The notes beneath the pieces are model-generated. The model did not search any database and was not told the DNA's origin. It worked only from the letters and a program-made list of their open reading frames with translations. From Sporomusaceae bacterium FL31 (GTDB lineage: Bacteria > Bacillota > Negativicutes > DSM-1736 > Dendrosporobacteraceae), in contig BIFV01000011.1 of the NCBI GenBank assembly GCA_003990955.1, positions 55,606 through 119,605 of the forward strand: a stretch of DNA of 64,000 nucleotides, read 5' to 3'. Shown here piece after piece: positions 37,346 to 45,723 of this stretch (its first letter is position 1; each line of letters starts with the position of its first letter). The position numbers and the translations under genes were made by a program.

Positions 37346-38186
37346 CCCCTTGTTTATTCCAGTTATCATTTACTGCCGCCTGATTCTCTTTCTCTTCCAG
37401 GTTTTGAGCAAGAACCACTTCGTCTTTAATCAATTCCCAGGCTCTTTGCCTGATCTGGGCAAACTCGGGAGAATTGCGAATTTCGCCTGTACGTGGACGA
37501 GGAAGGTTAATATCGATAATTTCTTTAACCTTCCCAGGACGTGCGGTCATCACAGCAACCCGATCGGCCATAAGAATAGCTTCATCAATACTATGGGTCA
37601 CAAAGATAATTGTTTTTTTGTCAGCTTCCCAAATTCGCAATAGTTCAAATTGCAGGAGCTCTCGAGTTTGTGCATCCAGTGCTGCAAATGGCTCATCCAT
37701 CAGCAGAATATCGGGCTGATAGGCCAGCACCCTGGCAATGGCCACGCGCTGCTTCATGCCTCCTGATAATTGATGAGGAAATCGCTTGGCAAAAGATTTG
37801 AGCCCCACCAGTGTCAAATATTCATAGGCAATACGTTCCCGTTCAGTACGGCTAACGCCCCTGATTTCCAGTCCGACTGCTACATTCTCCAGCACTGTTC
37901 GCCAAGGAAACAGTGCATACCCTTGAAAAACGACTCCACGATTAAAATCGTTATCCAGTACTGAACGCTGATCAATCAGAATATCCCCGCTATTTTGGCG
38001 ATCCAGCCCGGCTAATATATTGAGAAATGATGATTTTCCACAACCGCTTGGTCCGAGTATCGCTAAAAATTCGCCCTGCTTTACTTCCAGTTCAAACTGT
38101 TCCAGTACGACTAATTTTTCCCGCTTACCAGCCTCATTTTTCACATCGAATTCTTTATAGACATTGTGGGCCTCAATTTTTATCAT
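37317..38186 (-). CDS. SsuB/TauB-type ABC ATPase (289 aa)
   Basis: Walker [11 protein letters not shown]-loop GVVFQGYALFPWRTV, signature LSGGMKQR, Walker B LLMDEPFAALD. The C-terminal 30 residues are hydrophilic and unusual (LEEKENQAAVNDNWNKQGDE). Partner of the adjacent permease and binding lipoprotein. Confidence 0.92.
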   Translation of the reverse strand: MIKIEAHNVYKEFDVKNEAGKREKLVVLEQFELEVKQGEFLAILGPSGCGKSSFLNILAGLDRQNSGDILIDQRSVLDNDFNRGVVFQGYALFPWRTVLENVAVGLEIRGVSRTERERIAYEYLTLVGLKSFAKRFPHQLSGGMKQRVAIARVLAYQPDILLMDEPFAALDAQTRELLQFELLRIWEADKKTIIFVTHSIDEAILMADRVAVMTARPGKVKEIIDINLPRPRTGEIRNSPEFAQIRQRAWELIKDEVVLAQNLEEKENQAAVNDNWNKQGDEQQHEKVS

Positions 38187-38213
38187 ACTGATCCCCCTTT
38201 CGTGACTAATAGG

Positions 38214-39215
38214 TTATTTATTGTTGGGGTTATATTCATTACTATAAATGTTTTCTGGTTTTACTTGCCCCGGCTTAATTTTTCCTTCTGCTTCCAAGCG
38301 CTCAATCCAATAGTTGACCTCTGGTGCAGGGATGACTTGATCGCTGTAATAGCCATAGTTTTCGACTAGGTTAACATCCATTTTTAGACGTTTGGCAATA
38401 ACCTCGCGTGCTTCCTGAGGATGCTCATTCACCCATTTTGCGGTTTTGGCAAGAATTCCAACAATCGTTTTCAAAGCTTCCGGATTTTCGCGGGCAAATT
38501 TTCCATTTACGGTAATAGGATTCATACCGCTAATCCCTTTGTCGATTTCATAATCACTAAATAGCTTTCGTAATTCTGGAGTCTTTTCGGCACGGCCGGA
38601 ATGTGGCGGATGAATGATGGATACGTCAACAACACCTTGTTTTAGTACCTGATCTAATTGTTCATTTGGAATTTGAACAAGTTGAACTTTACCCTCTAAC
38701 CCGTTATCTTGAAGAAGCTTTTTAGTTACATATTCGGAACAAGCTCCAAAACTGTTAATCCCGACTTTTTTGCCAACCAGGTCTTTTAATTCCTTGATCG
38801 GTGAATCAGCACGGACAAAATATTTCATGTGCGGTGACTCCCGGGTAGATTTAGTTCCCGCAGCAATAATTTTTACATCCGATCCGTTGGCAATCGCGGC
38901 GATGACGAGTGGTGTATGCCGATTACCAAAATCGATTGCCCCCGTTCCAACTGATGGAATGATTTGTCCTTCGGCAATTCTGCCAACATATTTAGGCTGA
39001 ACACCGCTGTCTTTAAAATATCCCAGTTCATCAGCAATATAGAATAAATCGAAGGCAGGGTTATCAGGATACTTAAATTCTACAACAGCTTTAGCGCCCG
39101 GTTGAGCCGCAGTTTCTGAACTTTTACTGTTTCCGCACCCAACAATAAACACGCCAATCATTGTAATAATGGCAAATAAAATAACCTGACTGATTTTTCT
39201 CCCCAAAATAATCAC
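38214..39215 (-). CDS. SsuA/NMT1-like binding lipoprotein (333 aa)
   Basis: Lipoprotein signal ending IVGC (Cys near 27). The body fits the SsuA/ThiY fold: YPDNPAFDLFYIADELGYFKD, GTGAIDFGNRHTPLVIA, DLVGKKVGINSFGACSEY. The start is GTG 39215 with AGGGGG 8 nt upstream. The ligand is unknown; the neighbouring QueG-like Fe-S proteins suggest a compound that is reduced after uptake. Confidence 0.85.
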   Translation of the reverse strand: MIILGRKISQVILFAIITMIGVFIVGCGNSKSSETAAQPGAKAVVEFKYPDNPAFDLFYIADELGYFKDSGVQPKYVGRIAEGQIIPSVGTGAIDFGNRHTPLVIAAIANGSDVKIIAAGTKSTRESPHMKYFVRADSPIKELKDLVGKKVGINSFGACSEYVTKKLLQDNGLEGKVQLVQIPNEQLDQVLKQGVVDVSIIHPPHSGRAEKTPELRKLFSDYEIDKGISGMNPITVNGKFARENPEALKTIVGILAKTAKWVNEHPQEAREVIAKRLKMDVNLVENYGYYSDQVIPAPEVNYWIERLEAEGKIKPGQVKPENIYSNEYNPNNK

Positions 39216-39227
39216 TTCATTTTCCCC

Positions 39228-40079
39228 CTATTTTTTCGTTATTGTGTTCGAGGCGTGCAAGTCCTCTTCTAAAGCATAGCCGCCGTATTTACGCAGATGC
39301 TGCCAAGAGCGATACTCAGGCGCATCTGGATTTTGACTAAGCACTGCCTGCTCTTTAAAGTATTTTTGCACATTTGTACTTTGAAAAAGCTTGCGGTCTG
39401 CCCCTACTGGGCAGACCTTGATACAAAAACCACAGGGATTTCGATATGCTTTGCGCAGTCGCCTGCCATTACTCGTACAAGCTCTTTTATCCATAGCTGC
39501 GTAAGGGATTTTTTGATCACCAGCTAACGCATTGGCCGGACAAATCTTCTGACAAAGCATGCATTTTGTGCATAGCTCCTCTTCAATGAGCGGATCTCCT
39601 TCCAACTCAAGCGCGGTTAAAATCGAAACCAGCCGTAACCGCGGGCCAAACTGCTTGGTAAGCAGTGTATGGTTCCAGCCCACCTTACCGAGACCGGCAT
39701 AATGAGCTGCCCAAACATGTGAGAATACAGCTACCGGTGTTTGCATCAGTACATCAGAGTCACCGTATCCATCCCTGCAAATGTTGATAGCGGCATGCCC
39801 CTTACGATTCAGGAACGCAGCCAGCCGATAGGCCGTTTCATCTAACAGCTCATTTGTAATGGTATACTGCTCTCGTCCCAACTGGGCTGGTGCAGCTTCT
39901 ACAATCGGCAGCCAAACAGGTACTCCCAGTACAATGACCGTTTTTGCCATTGGCCACACTCTGTCAGGAAAAAAGTCCTCAGGTAAATCACGAAACTCTT
40001 CCCACCTGGATGCCGGTGCAAAACCAACGACTTCAGCCCCTAATGCTAAGGCCTGCTCGACAATGACTTTCTTACTCAA
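39228..40079 (-). CDS. QueG-like (COG1600) 4Fe-4S protein, copy 1 (283 aa)
   Basis: The N-terminal half resembles the catalytic domain of epoxyqueuosine reductase (GAEVVGFAPASRW, KTVIVLGVPVWLP, HYAGLGKVGWNHTLL). The C-terminal half has two clusters' worth of cysteines: CTKCMLCQKICP and CGFCIKVCP. About 100 residues shorter than QueG. It is about half identical by eye to the gene at 40275. The annotated start is TTG 40079; the only good ribosome site (GGAGG) is 17 nt away, so the start is uncertain. First gene of the ABC operon. Confidence 0.78.
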   Translation of the reverse strand: MSKKVIVEQALALGAEVVGFAPASRWEEFRDLPEDFFPDRVWPMAKTVIVLGVPVWLPIVEAAPAQLGREQYTITNELLDETAYRLAAFLNRKGHAAINICRDGYGDSDVLMQTPVAVFSHVWAAHYAGLGKVGWNHTLLTKQFGPRLRLVSILTALELEGDPLIEEELCTKCMLCQKICPANALAGDQKIPYAAMDKRACTSNGRRLRKAYRNPCGFCIKVCPVGADRKLFQSTNVQKYFKEQAVLSQNPDAPEYRSWQHLRKYGGYALEEDLHASNTITKK

Positions 40080-40149
40080 CTCACTCGTATGAAACGCCTC
40101 CTTCTTCCTACCGATTGATTACATAAGTAAAAGTGCTGACCGAGAGAGC

Positions 40150-40190
40150 AGAAAAAGGCCTTGATTCAGATGAATCTTGGCCTTCAGTTT
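40150..40190 (-). terminator. Terminator after QueG-like copy 2
   Basis: Minus strand AAGGCC-AAG-ATTC-ATCT-GAAT-CAA-GGCC followed by TTTTTCTG. Outer GTGCTG/CAGCAC bases also pair. Confidence 0.7.
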
Positions 40191-40274
40191 GTCTCCTGAC
40201 CAGCACATAATTCGGAACTTCTTCTTATGAATAAAACGGGAACCTCCTATAGAGACCACTTATTACATGAGTTA

Positions 40275-41102
40275 TCAGACAATCCTTTCGCCATTAGAAC
40301 CATGGCGTCGGACATGAACCCAACGGGCATATCTTGGGTCATCAGGATTTTTGGTAATCGCTTCTTTTTCTTCGAGATACAGTCGGATGTTGCTGCTGTT
40401 AAATACCTTCCGGTCTTGCCCCACCGGGCAAACTTTAATGCAAATTCCACATGGATAACGGTGTTCTTCCCGTAATACAGCATGATGCTCAGCACAAGCT
40501 TTATGATTCATCACTGAAATAATTTGATCATCACGGGTTGTAAAGGCTTGTGAGGGACAGAGTTTCTGGCAAACCTGGCATTTCGTACACAATTCCTGTT
40601 CAAGTACTTCATCAGGCTCCAATTCCAAACTGGTAAAAACCGATACATAGCGAACCCGGGGACCATACTTCTGGTTTAACAAAACATGACTGTAGCCAAT
40701 TGATCCCAGCCCGGCATATTTTCCCGCAAAAACATGACTAAAGGCAGCAACAGGCTTGTTAACCAAAATCTGAATATCACCATAGCCATCACGCGGCAGA
40801 AAGATTGCGGAATGATCGTGTTCAGTCAAATAGACCGATAAGCGATATGCAATTTGATCCAGTAAAACATTGCTGGTATCATACTGCTCGACATAATGAA
40901 TCGAGGGCGTAGTCTCCAAGATCGGCAATAATACCGGCACCCCTAAAACAATGACCGATTTAGCCTCCGGCCAAATAGCAGCCGGACGATAGGGATCAGA
41001 CACCTCATTATAATCATCCCATCGTGAAGCTGGAGCAAAACCAACTAGCACAGCCCCTAAATTCTTTGCATAGTCTATTATTTTTTCTTTAGTCATATTC
41101 AT
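40275..41102 (-). CDS. QueG-like (COG1600) 4Fe-4S protein, copy 2 (275 aa)
   Basis: Same architecture as its neighbour: GAVLVGFAPASRWDD, SVIVLGVPVLLPIL, KYAGLGSIGYSHVLL, then CTKCQVCQKLCP and CGICIKVCP. Usual QueG makes queuosine from its epoxide with cobalamin. These two short, duplicated forms next to an importer are more likely reductases of an imported substrate or its cofactor, which is inference. The ATG is preceded by GAGGTGA. Own terminator downstream. Confidence 0.78.
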   Translation of the reverse strand: MNMTKEKIIDYAKNLGAVLVGFAPASRWDDYNEVSDPYRPAAIWPEAKSVIVLGVPVLLPILETTPSIHYVEQYDTSNVLLDQIAYRLSVYLTEHDHSAIFLPRDGYGDIQILVNKPVAAFSHVFAGKYAGLGSIGYSHVLLNQKYGPRVRYVSVFTSLELEPDEVLEQELCTKCQVCQKLCPSQAFTTRDDQIISVMNHKACAEHHAVLREEHRYPCGICIKVCPVGQDRKVFNSSNIRLYLEEKEAITKNPDDPRYARWVHVRRHGSNGERIV

Positions 41103-41176
41103 TGCATTGATTCACCTCAGATAATGTCATTTCTAAGTCAGACTACAATCACTTTTGCGATAAAATTAAAAAAAGC

Positions 41177-41215
41177 TAGGGATAGACCCAGTTAAGGTCA
41201 GTCCCTAGCCTTCAT
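41177..41215 (-). terminator. Terminator of the 42-aa membrane gene
   Basis: Minus strand GGCTAGGGA-N17-TCCCTAGC followed by TTTTTTT. Confidence 0.8.
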
Positions 41216-41454
41216 TTATATCATGATCAGCTAGCAGAATAATTGCTATTACAGCAAAATAGTCAGTACATTTTTTTATCTTAAGTTATATTAGCATAAA
41301 ACAGCAAAACCAGTCAATATCTTTTCAAGAACACTTTATGTAATCACACGGTGCATAAACTCAGTCCATCCAAAGCAGTTCGTTAAGATGATTAACCTCT
41401 ACAGAAACGGTACTCTATTTCTTATCAGCAAATTGATTCATGAATTGGATCACT

Positions 41455-41583
41455 CTACGATAAGGGTAAATCAAACAACTCTGTATAATCGGCCCAAAGA
41501 TAGAGTTCAATGAAGAACATAACCAAATACAAGATGATAAAGCTCCAGTATGCACCATTTCCGGCCTTCATCCTGTCTGACAT
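41455..41583 (-). CDS. Small single-span membrane protein (42 aa)
   Basis: ATG 41583 follows GGGGTGA at 4 nt; stop TAG 41455-41457. One hydrophobic helix (about 12-30: AYWSFIILYLVMFFIELYL) with an acidic tail. Terminator downstream. Function unknown. Confidence 0.55.
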   Translation of the reverse strand: MSDRMKAGNGAYWSFIILYLVMFFIELYLWADYTELFDLPLS

Positions 41584-41678
41584 ACAATCACCCCAATATT
41601 AGCATATCACCCCAGATAGGCGCCAATATTAAGGCATTGTAAACATTTTGTAAATAAAAGAGTAAGCCGCTTCGGCGA

Positions 41679-41879
41679 TTAAAGAAGTTCGCTTAAAATG
41701 TCATCTCTGCCCAAGATTCTTAAATTATCTTTTGCCTCAATCATGGTGCTGCCAATGGGCATAAATCCATTCTGACCAGCCAGCATATAACTTTTATTAT
41801 AAATAATTTGCTCAAACTTATTTTCGCTAATCCAAATTAGGATTTGAGACTTGTCCTTATTTGCGCCTTCACATTGCAT
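41679..41879 (-). CDS. Small protein of unknown function (66 aa)
   Basis: ATG 41879 with GGTGGAG 5 nt upstream. Starts MQCEGANKDKSQILIWISENK; mixed charge, no membrane segment. No family recognised. It may share a transcript with the 42-aa gene downstream. Confidence 0.55.
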   Translation of the reverse strand: MQCEGANKDKSQILIWISENKFEQIIYNKSYMLAGQNGFMPIGSTMIEAKDNLRILGRDDILSELL

Positions 41880-42067
41880 AACAACTCCACCTTTTAATAT
41901 ACTAGGATTTAGTTTCCGTTTTCTAAGTTATGCTTTTAAAATGACCTGTATGCCTAATTAGCTTAAAAATAATGTAAAAAATTACTTGTCAAAATTCTGG
42001 AGGATTTAGGACTTTCTGTGTTATACAATGTATTTAGGCGTTTTCAAAAAGAGGTAAAGGAGCCACT

Positions 42068-42637
42068 ATGAAATCTTCTGTTTCCATTCCTGATCATACG
42101 AAATGGCAAGCTGTTGTAACCTGTGATAAAAGCTATGACGGGCTGTTTCTCTATGGGGTGACTACAACTGGCATTTTTTGTCGCCCTTCATGCCGAGCAA
42201 AAACTCCCATCCGTAAAAACGTCATTTTTTTTACTAGCGCAGAAGCAGCTCTACATGCTGGTTTTCGCCCCTGCAAAAAATGCCGTCCTGATATGGCTAG
42301 CTTTGAACCAGATCAAGACGTGATAGAAAAAGCCATTCTATTATTTAATCAAAATTATAATCAACCAATCGATATGGCTGCTGTTGCCAAACAGATTGGT
42401 ATAAGCTTAAGCCATTTTAACAGACTCTTTAAAAAGATTACCCGGCTTACCCCAACGCAGTATATCGCCAAGCAACGAGTGGCTGAAGCCGTAAGGCTGC
42501 TTGATCAAACAGAGCTTAATGTTCTAGAGATTGCCTATAGCACAGGCTTTAGAAGCCCATCTAGCTTCTACCAATGCTTTAAAACATATTGTGGTTATAC
42601 CCCAATTGAACAGCGAAGACGATCCAAGGAACACTAG
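42068..42637 (+). CDS. adaA: AdaA-type methylphosphotriester-DNA methyltransferase/activator (189 aa)
   Basis: N-terminal Ada zinc domain with four Cys (GIFCRPSCRAKTP and FRPCKKCRPD), the first being the methyl acceptor, then an AraC-type double HTH (ISLSHFNRLFKKITRLTPTQY, VLEIAYSTGFRSPSSFYQCFK). Takes methyl from DNA phosphotriesters and then activates the adaptive response. AdaB (the O6-methylguanine enzyme) is not adjacent. The ribosome site is AAAGGAG. Confidence 0.93.
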   Translation: MKSSVSIPDHTKWQAVVTCDKSYDGLFLYGVTTTGIFCRPSCRAKTPIRKNVIFFTSAEAALHAGFRPCKKCRPDMASFEPDQDVIEKAILLFNQNYNQPIDMAAVAKQIGISLSHFNRLFKKITRLTPTQYIAKQRVAEAVRLLDQTELNVLEIAYSTGFRSPSSFYQCFKTYCGYTPIEQRRRSKEH

Positions 42638-42697
42638 TATAAAAAAACCTTCGAAGACAGTCACAGACTGTTTCCGAAGGTTTTTTTATACTAGTTC
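42635..42697. terminator. Long bidirectional terminator, adaA / exopolysaccharide operon
   Basis: 21-bp perfect outer arms beginning ACTAGTATAAAAAAACC, with an inner GACAGT/ACTGTT stem. A and T runs inside the arms allow termination both ways. Confidence 0.8.
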
Positions 42698-42795
42698 GAA
42701 TCATGGAAAAAACTAAGCCAATCTTATTCGAGACAGTTGAATAAAGATTCGCCCTCGCAACCAGCGAGTACAGGCTTACTTCCCTCACTTTAGGC

Positions 42796-43830
42796 TTATT
42801 CCAGTTTATGAATTGCTGAGTTTCCGCCAAGCCGCCATAGACTAATATTCGTTTCCCCTTTTTCCTGAGCAATGGCTATCCAGTAATTTAACGTTTTCAC
42901 ATCGGCATACCATACTTTATAAACAACGCCCTTATCCTGGTAATCAAAAATCAGGCATTGACTTTCTTCATCTCTAATTGTTTCAGCACCATACAACATA
43001 GCAAGTGCTTGGGCTTCATCTTCTGTTACGAACTTTTTGACACCGTTATCCCCCCACAGGCATCCCCCGGTGGAATAGGCCACTGACTTCTCGCCTGGCA
43101 GGACTGCCATACGGGTTATTAGCTTACAAATGAATTCTTTATTCGCCTTTGGTCCCGGAGGGCTATGCAAGCCATAATAATTATAAGCCATCACGACATA
43201 TTCCGGCCCCTTAATAAAGGCAAGCGAAGAAAACGGGGTGCTTGGTTCAAGAACAATTCTTAATTTTAAATTGTTTTTGCGGGCTTTTTCATATAGCTTA
43301 TCTGAAAAATGTAGAAATTCCTTGCCTATTGCTGCATCTTTCCAGATTCGCTCGTAGTCCATTTCAATGCCGTCATAACCTCCCTGCAGCGTCAGCTCAA
43401 TGATTTCGTCAATATGCTGATCCATCGCAGTATCATTGACAAACATGCGGCGCAGAACCTCGATGTCTTTCATGACCACCGATCCATCGGGATTTTGCTT
43501 GTCATTGACAAATGTGAGATAGGTCTCATAGCGCACTTTTTTCTTTTTTTGCGCAAGCCTGCGCTCACTTAAATCTGCCGGCACAAACAGCCGGTCATCT
43601 TTATCGAAATAGGCGCCAAAATATGAAAGTTTACTAAGTTTAGACCCAATTTCAGCCAAATCTTTTTCGCCTGCATCTAAATCCCAGTAAGCCAGCCATG
43701 CCGCCCGTTTAGTGCCATCTTTTACACCGGCATGGGCCGCAAACTGACTAGTATAATTACAGCCTGTTAAGATGACAACAGCCATTGCAATAATCGCTGC
43801 CTTGAAAACTGTGCTAAAAGAGTTTCGCAT
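42796..43830 (-). CDS. GH18-like glycoside hydrolase lipoprotein (344 aa)
   Basis: Lipoprotein signal with VVILTGC (Cys near 24). A TIM-barrel follows, with the GH18 acid motif YDGIEMDYE near 160 and MAYNYYGLHSPPGP. Would cut an N-acetylhexosamine-type glycan on the outer side of the inner membrane. The start is ATG 43830 (AAGGAGG 8 nt upstream). Last gene of the exopolysaccharide operon, where such enzymes trim or release the polymer, as the GH-like half of PgaB does. Confidence 0.82.
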   Translation of the reverse strand: MRNSFSTVFKAAIIAMAVVILTGCNYTSQFAAHAGVKDGTKRAAWLAYWDLDAGEKDLAEIGSKLSKLSYFGAYFDKDDRLFVPADLSERRLAQKKKKVRYETYLTFVNDKQNPDGSVVMKDIEVLRRMFVNDTAMDQHIDEIIELTLQGGYDGIEMDYERIWKDAAIGKEFLHFSDKLYEKARKNNLKLRIVLEPSTPFSSLAFIKGPEYVVMAYNYYGLHSPPGPKANKEFICKLITRMAVLPGEKSVAYSTGGCLWGDNGVKKFVTEDEAQALAMLYGAETIRDEESQCLIFDYQDKGVVYKVWYADVKTLNYWIAIAQEKGETNISLWRLGGNSAIHKLE

Positions 43831-43850
43831 GCCGCCCACCTCCTTAATCA

Positions 43851-45719
43851 TTATAAATTAGTAACAAACCAGTCGATGAGCGCCGACCAGAGCTGCTTCA
43901 CACGCAGTGTAACGGCCTCAATTCCTTGCGGCCTGCTGTCAAATAGCACTTTTTCTTTTTCTGCACCGGTATTTTCAGTGATGATCAGTTTCTCAAAGAC
44001 ACCATCATAAACATCGTCCGCCAAATTTCGTTGGCTCCAGCCATAACCACCCCATGCTGCTTCCAGGTAGACCGCCCCCGCTTTGGTATCATGAACAGAC
44101 AAATCACTGGCAACTGCTTTGCCATCAATACTGACAGCAAGCTTATTCCCTCTGAGCTCCAGATAGACCTGGCGGTCTCCTTTGGCATGCACGCTAATAT
44201 CTTGAATATATTCCGCTGCACCTTGTGCCACGCCAGGAGCATTTTCGGTGGTTTTAGCTTTTAACCGTTCCGCATAAAGCCTGGCCTGCTCAGCGGAATC
44301 AGCATATTTGATAAACGTTTCCAGTTCACGAATTTCAGCCGCTTTTTTATCCTCAGGAATAGATAAACTGACTTTACCGTCATGCTTATCTAAGTTCAGT
44401 TGAAACAGTTCGCTTTCAGCACCGCCATTTTTTTCGCTGATAGTGAGAATATTGTTAAAAATAGTAACAGCTAAAAACCGGGTTAAGGCTTCATCGGCTC
44501 TTAGGTAGACTTTCTGTAAACCCAGTTTATTGCCTTTCATGCTGACTGAAAGCTTAACATCATCAAAGTCATTGCTGTTCTTTAACCGTAATAAGCCTTT
44601 GTCTTTAGGCAAAGAGGTCAGGATAATGGTTTCCTCCTGAAATTCGGCAGCGCCTTTGAGATTGTCCCAAGCCTTTTGCTTTTCAAGATCGCCTCTGACA
44701 AATTCCAGTTCCTGATTAATATCATACTTGATCCGCATAAGCAAATGGTTGGTATACCAATAGGCTTGCGGCTGCATCCTGGTTAAGTCATAAATACTGC
44801 TATTTCGTTGGTTGAAACAAAACCCTTCCCGGTTAAAATTCATTTTAAATAATTCATTTATCCAGTATGCATTCACGGCACTAACTTTATCATTATTACC
44901 AAAACTGCCGGTATTGGAGTGCATTAAAATATACATACCGGGCACATAGCCAAGCGATTTGTTATAAACGGACTGCAACGTCTGGTAATCATAAGTAATC
45001 CGGTCTTTCATCCTGCTATAACTTTCTTTTGGAATGCCATACTCGTCCCGAATATAATCCATGAGATAATGATTATATTTTCGTCCTAAATAAGGCGCAA
45101 CATTTGCATGTTCGAGTGGATCTAATTCGCCGAGATAATTGTCATACCGATCAAACACATTAATAAAGGCCAGCCGGTAGCCATTAGTACCCATTTCCCA
45201 AAAAGTTGTTTTTTCTAGTTCTGTTAATTCTTTAGGCATTAAAAATTTTGGGTCCTTTTTCTCGAACTTTTCCGGATAAGTCAACATCGTGGCCTTAAAG
45301 TTCAAGTCTTCCAAAATTTTTTGCGAAAAAATCGCTGTATCGCGTCTGCCGTCTTCAAAAATAAGAAACAAGGATTTTTCCGGCAAGGCTTTACCCAATT
45401 GATAGTAATTTAAAATATCCTCCTGTGTAACGGTAACATACCCTAAATCTTTTAACGCTTGCAAGTGCGCACGCAGCCGGCCAACACCAATCAGGTTTTG
45501 ATTGCCCGTTCTTTCAACACCAAAATAAGCCAGCGCAATAAATCCTTTATCGCCGGAAATCTTGGTAGTGGCTTGGGTATAAGGGGTATAGGATTTTAAC
45601 GTAAAATAGACCGATATACCAACCGCAAGGACTGCAAAGAGGATGATCAGTTGCAGCACGGTGCGAATCCGCTTTTTCCGATCTTTACGAGCAGTAAATT
45701 GTTCATTTGATATTGTCAT
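43851..45719 (-). CDS. Membrane-anchored NodB-like protein with C-terminal beta domain (622 aa)
   Basis: N-terminal anchor (about 22-45). The NodB-like barrel (about 60-290) has FIALAYFGV and LFLIFEDGRRDTAI in place of the usual TFDDG, so one Asp is replaced. The C-terminal region (about 380-600) resembles a lectin-like beta sandwich (VYLELRGNKLAVSIDGK, VYLEAAWGGYGW). Deacetylation is uncertain; glycan binding is likely. The start is ATG 45719, overlapping the synthase stop by one base or nearly so, hence coupled translation. Confidence 0.7.
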   Translation of the reverse strand: MTISNEQFTARKDRKKRIRTVLQLIILFAVLAVGISVYFTLKSYTPYTQATTKISGDKGFIALAYFGVERTGNQNLIGVGRLRAHLQALKDLGYVTVTQEDILNYYQLGKALPEKSLFLIFEDGRRDTAIFSQKILEDLNFKATMLTYPEKFEKKDPKFLMPKELTELEKTTFWEMGTNGYRLAFINVFDRYDNYLGELDPLEHANVAPYLGRKYNHYLMDYIRDEYGIPKESYSRMKDRITYDYQTLQSVYNKSLGYVPGMYILMHSNTGSFGNNDKVSAVNAYWINELFKMNFNREGFCFNQRNSSIYDLTRMQPQAYWYTNHLLMRIKYDINQELEFVRGDLEKQKAWDNLKGAAEFQEETIILTSLPKDKGLLRLKNSNDFDDVKLSVSMKGNKLGLQKVYLRADEALTRFLAVTIFNNILTISEKNGGAESELFQLNLDKHDGKVSLSIPEDKKAAEIRELETFIKYADSAEQARLYAERLKAKTTENAPGVAQGAAEYIQDISVHAKGDRQVYLELRGNKLAVSIDGKAVASDLSVHDTKAGAVYLEAAWGGYGWSQRNLADDVYDGVFEKLIITENTGAEKEKVLFDSRPQGIEAVTLRVKQLWSALIDWFVTNL

Positions 45720-45723
45720 CCGC

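Noticed and set aside
40100..40200. S-box (SAM) or T-box leader before QueG-like copy 1
   Set aside because: Conserved cores of either class are absent. The hairpin is a simple terminator of the preceding gene.
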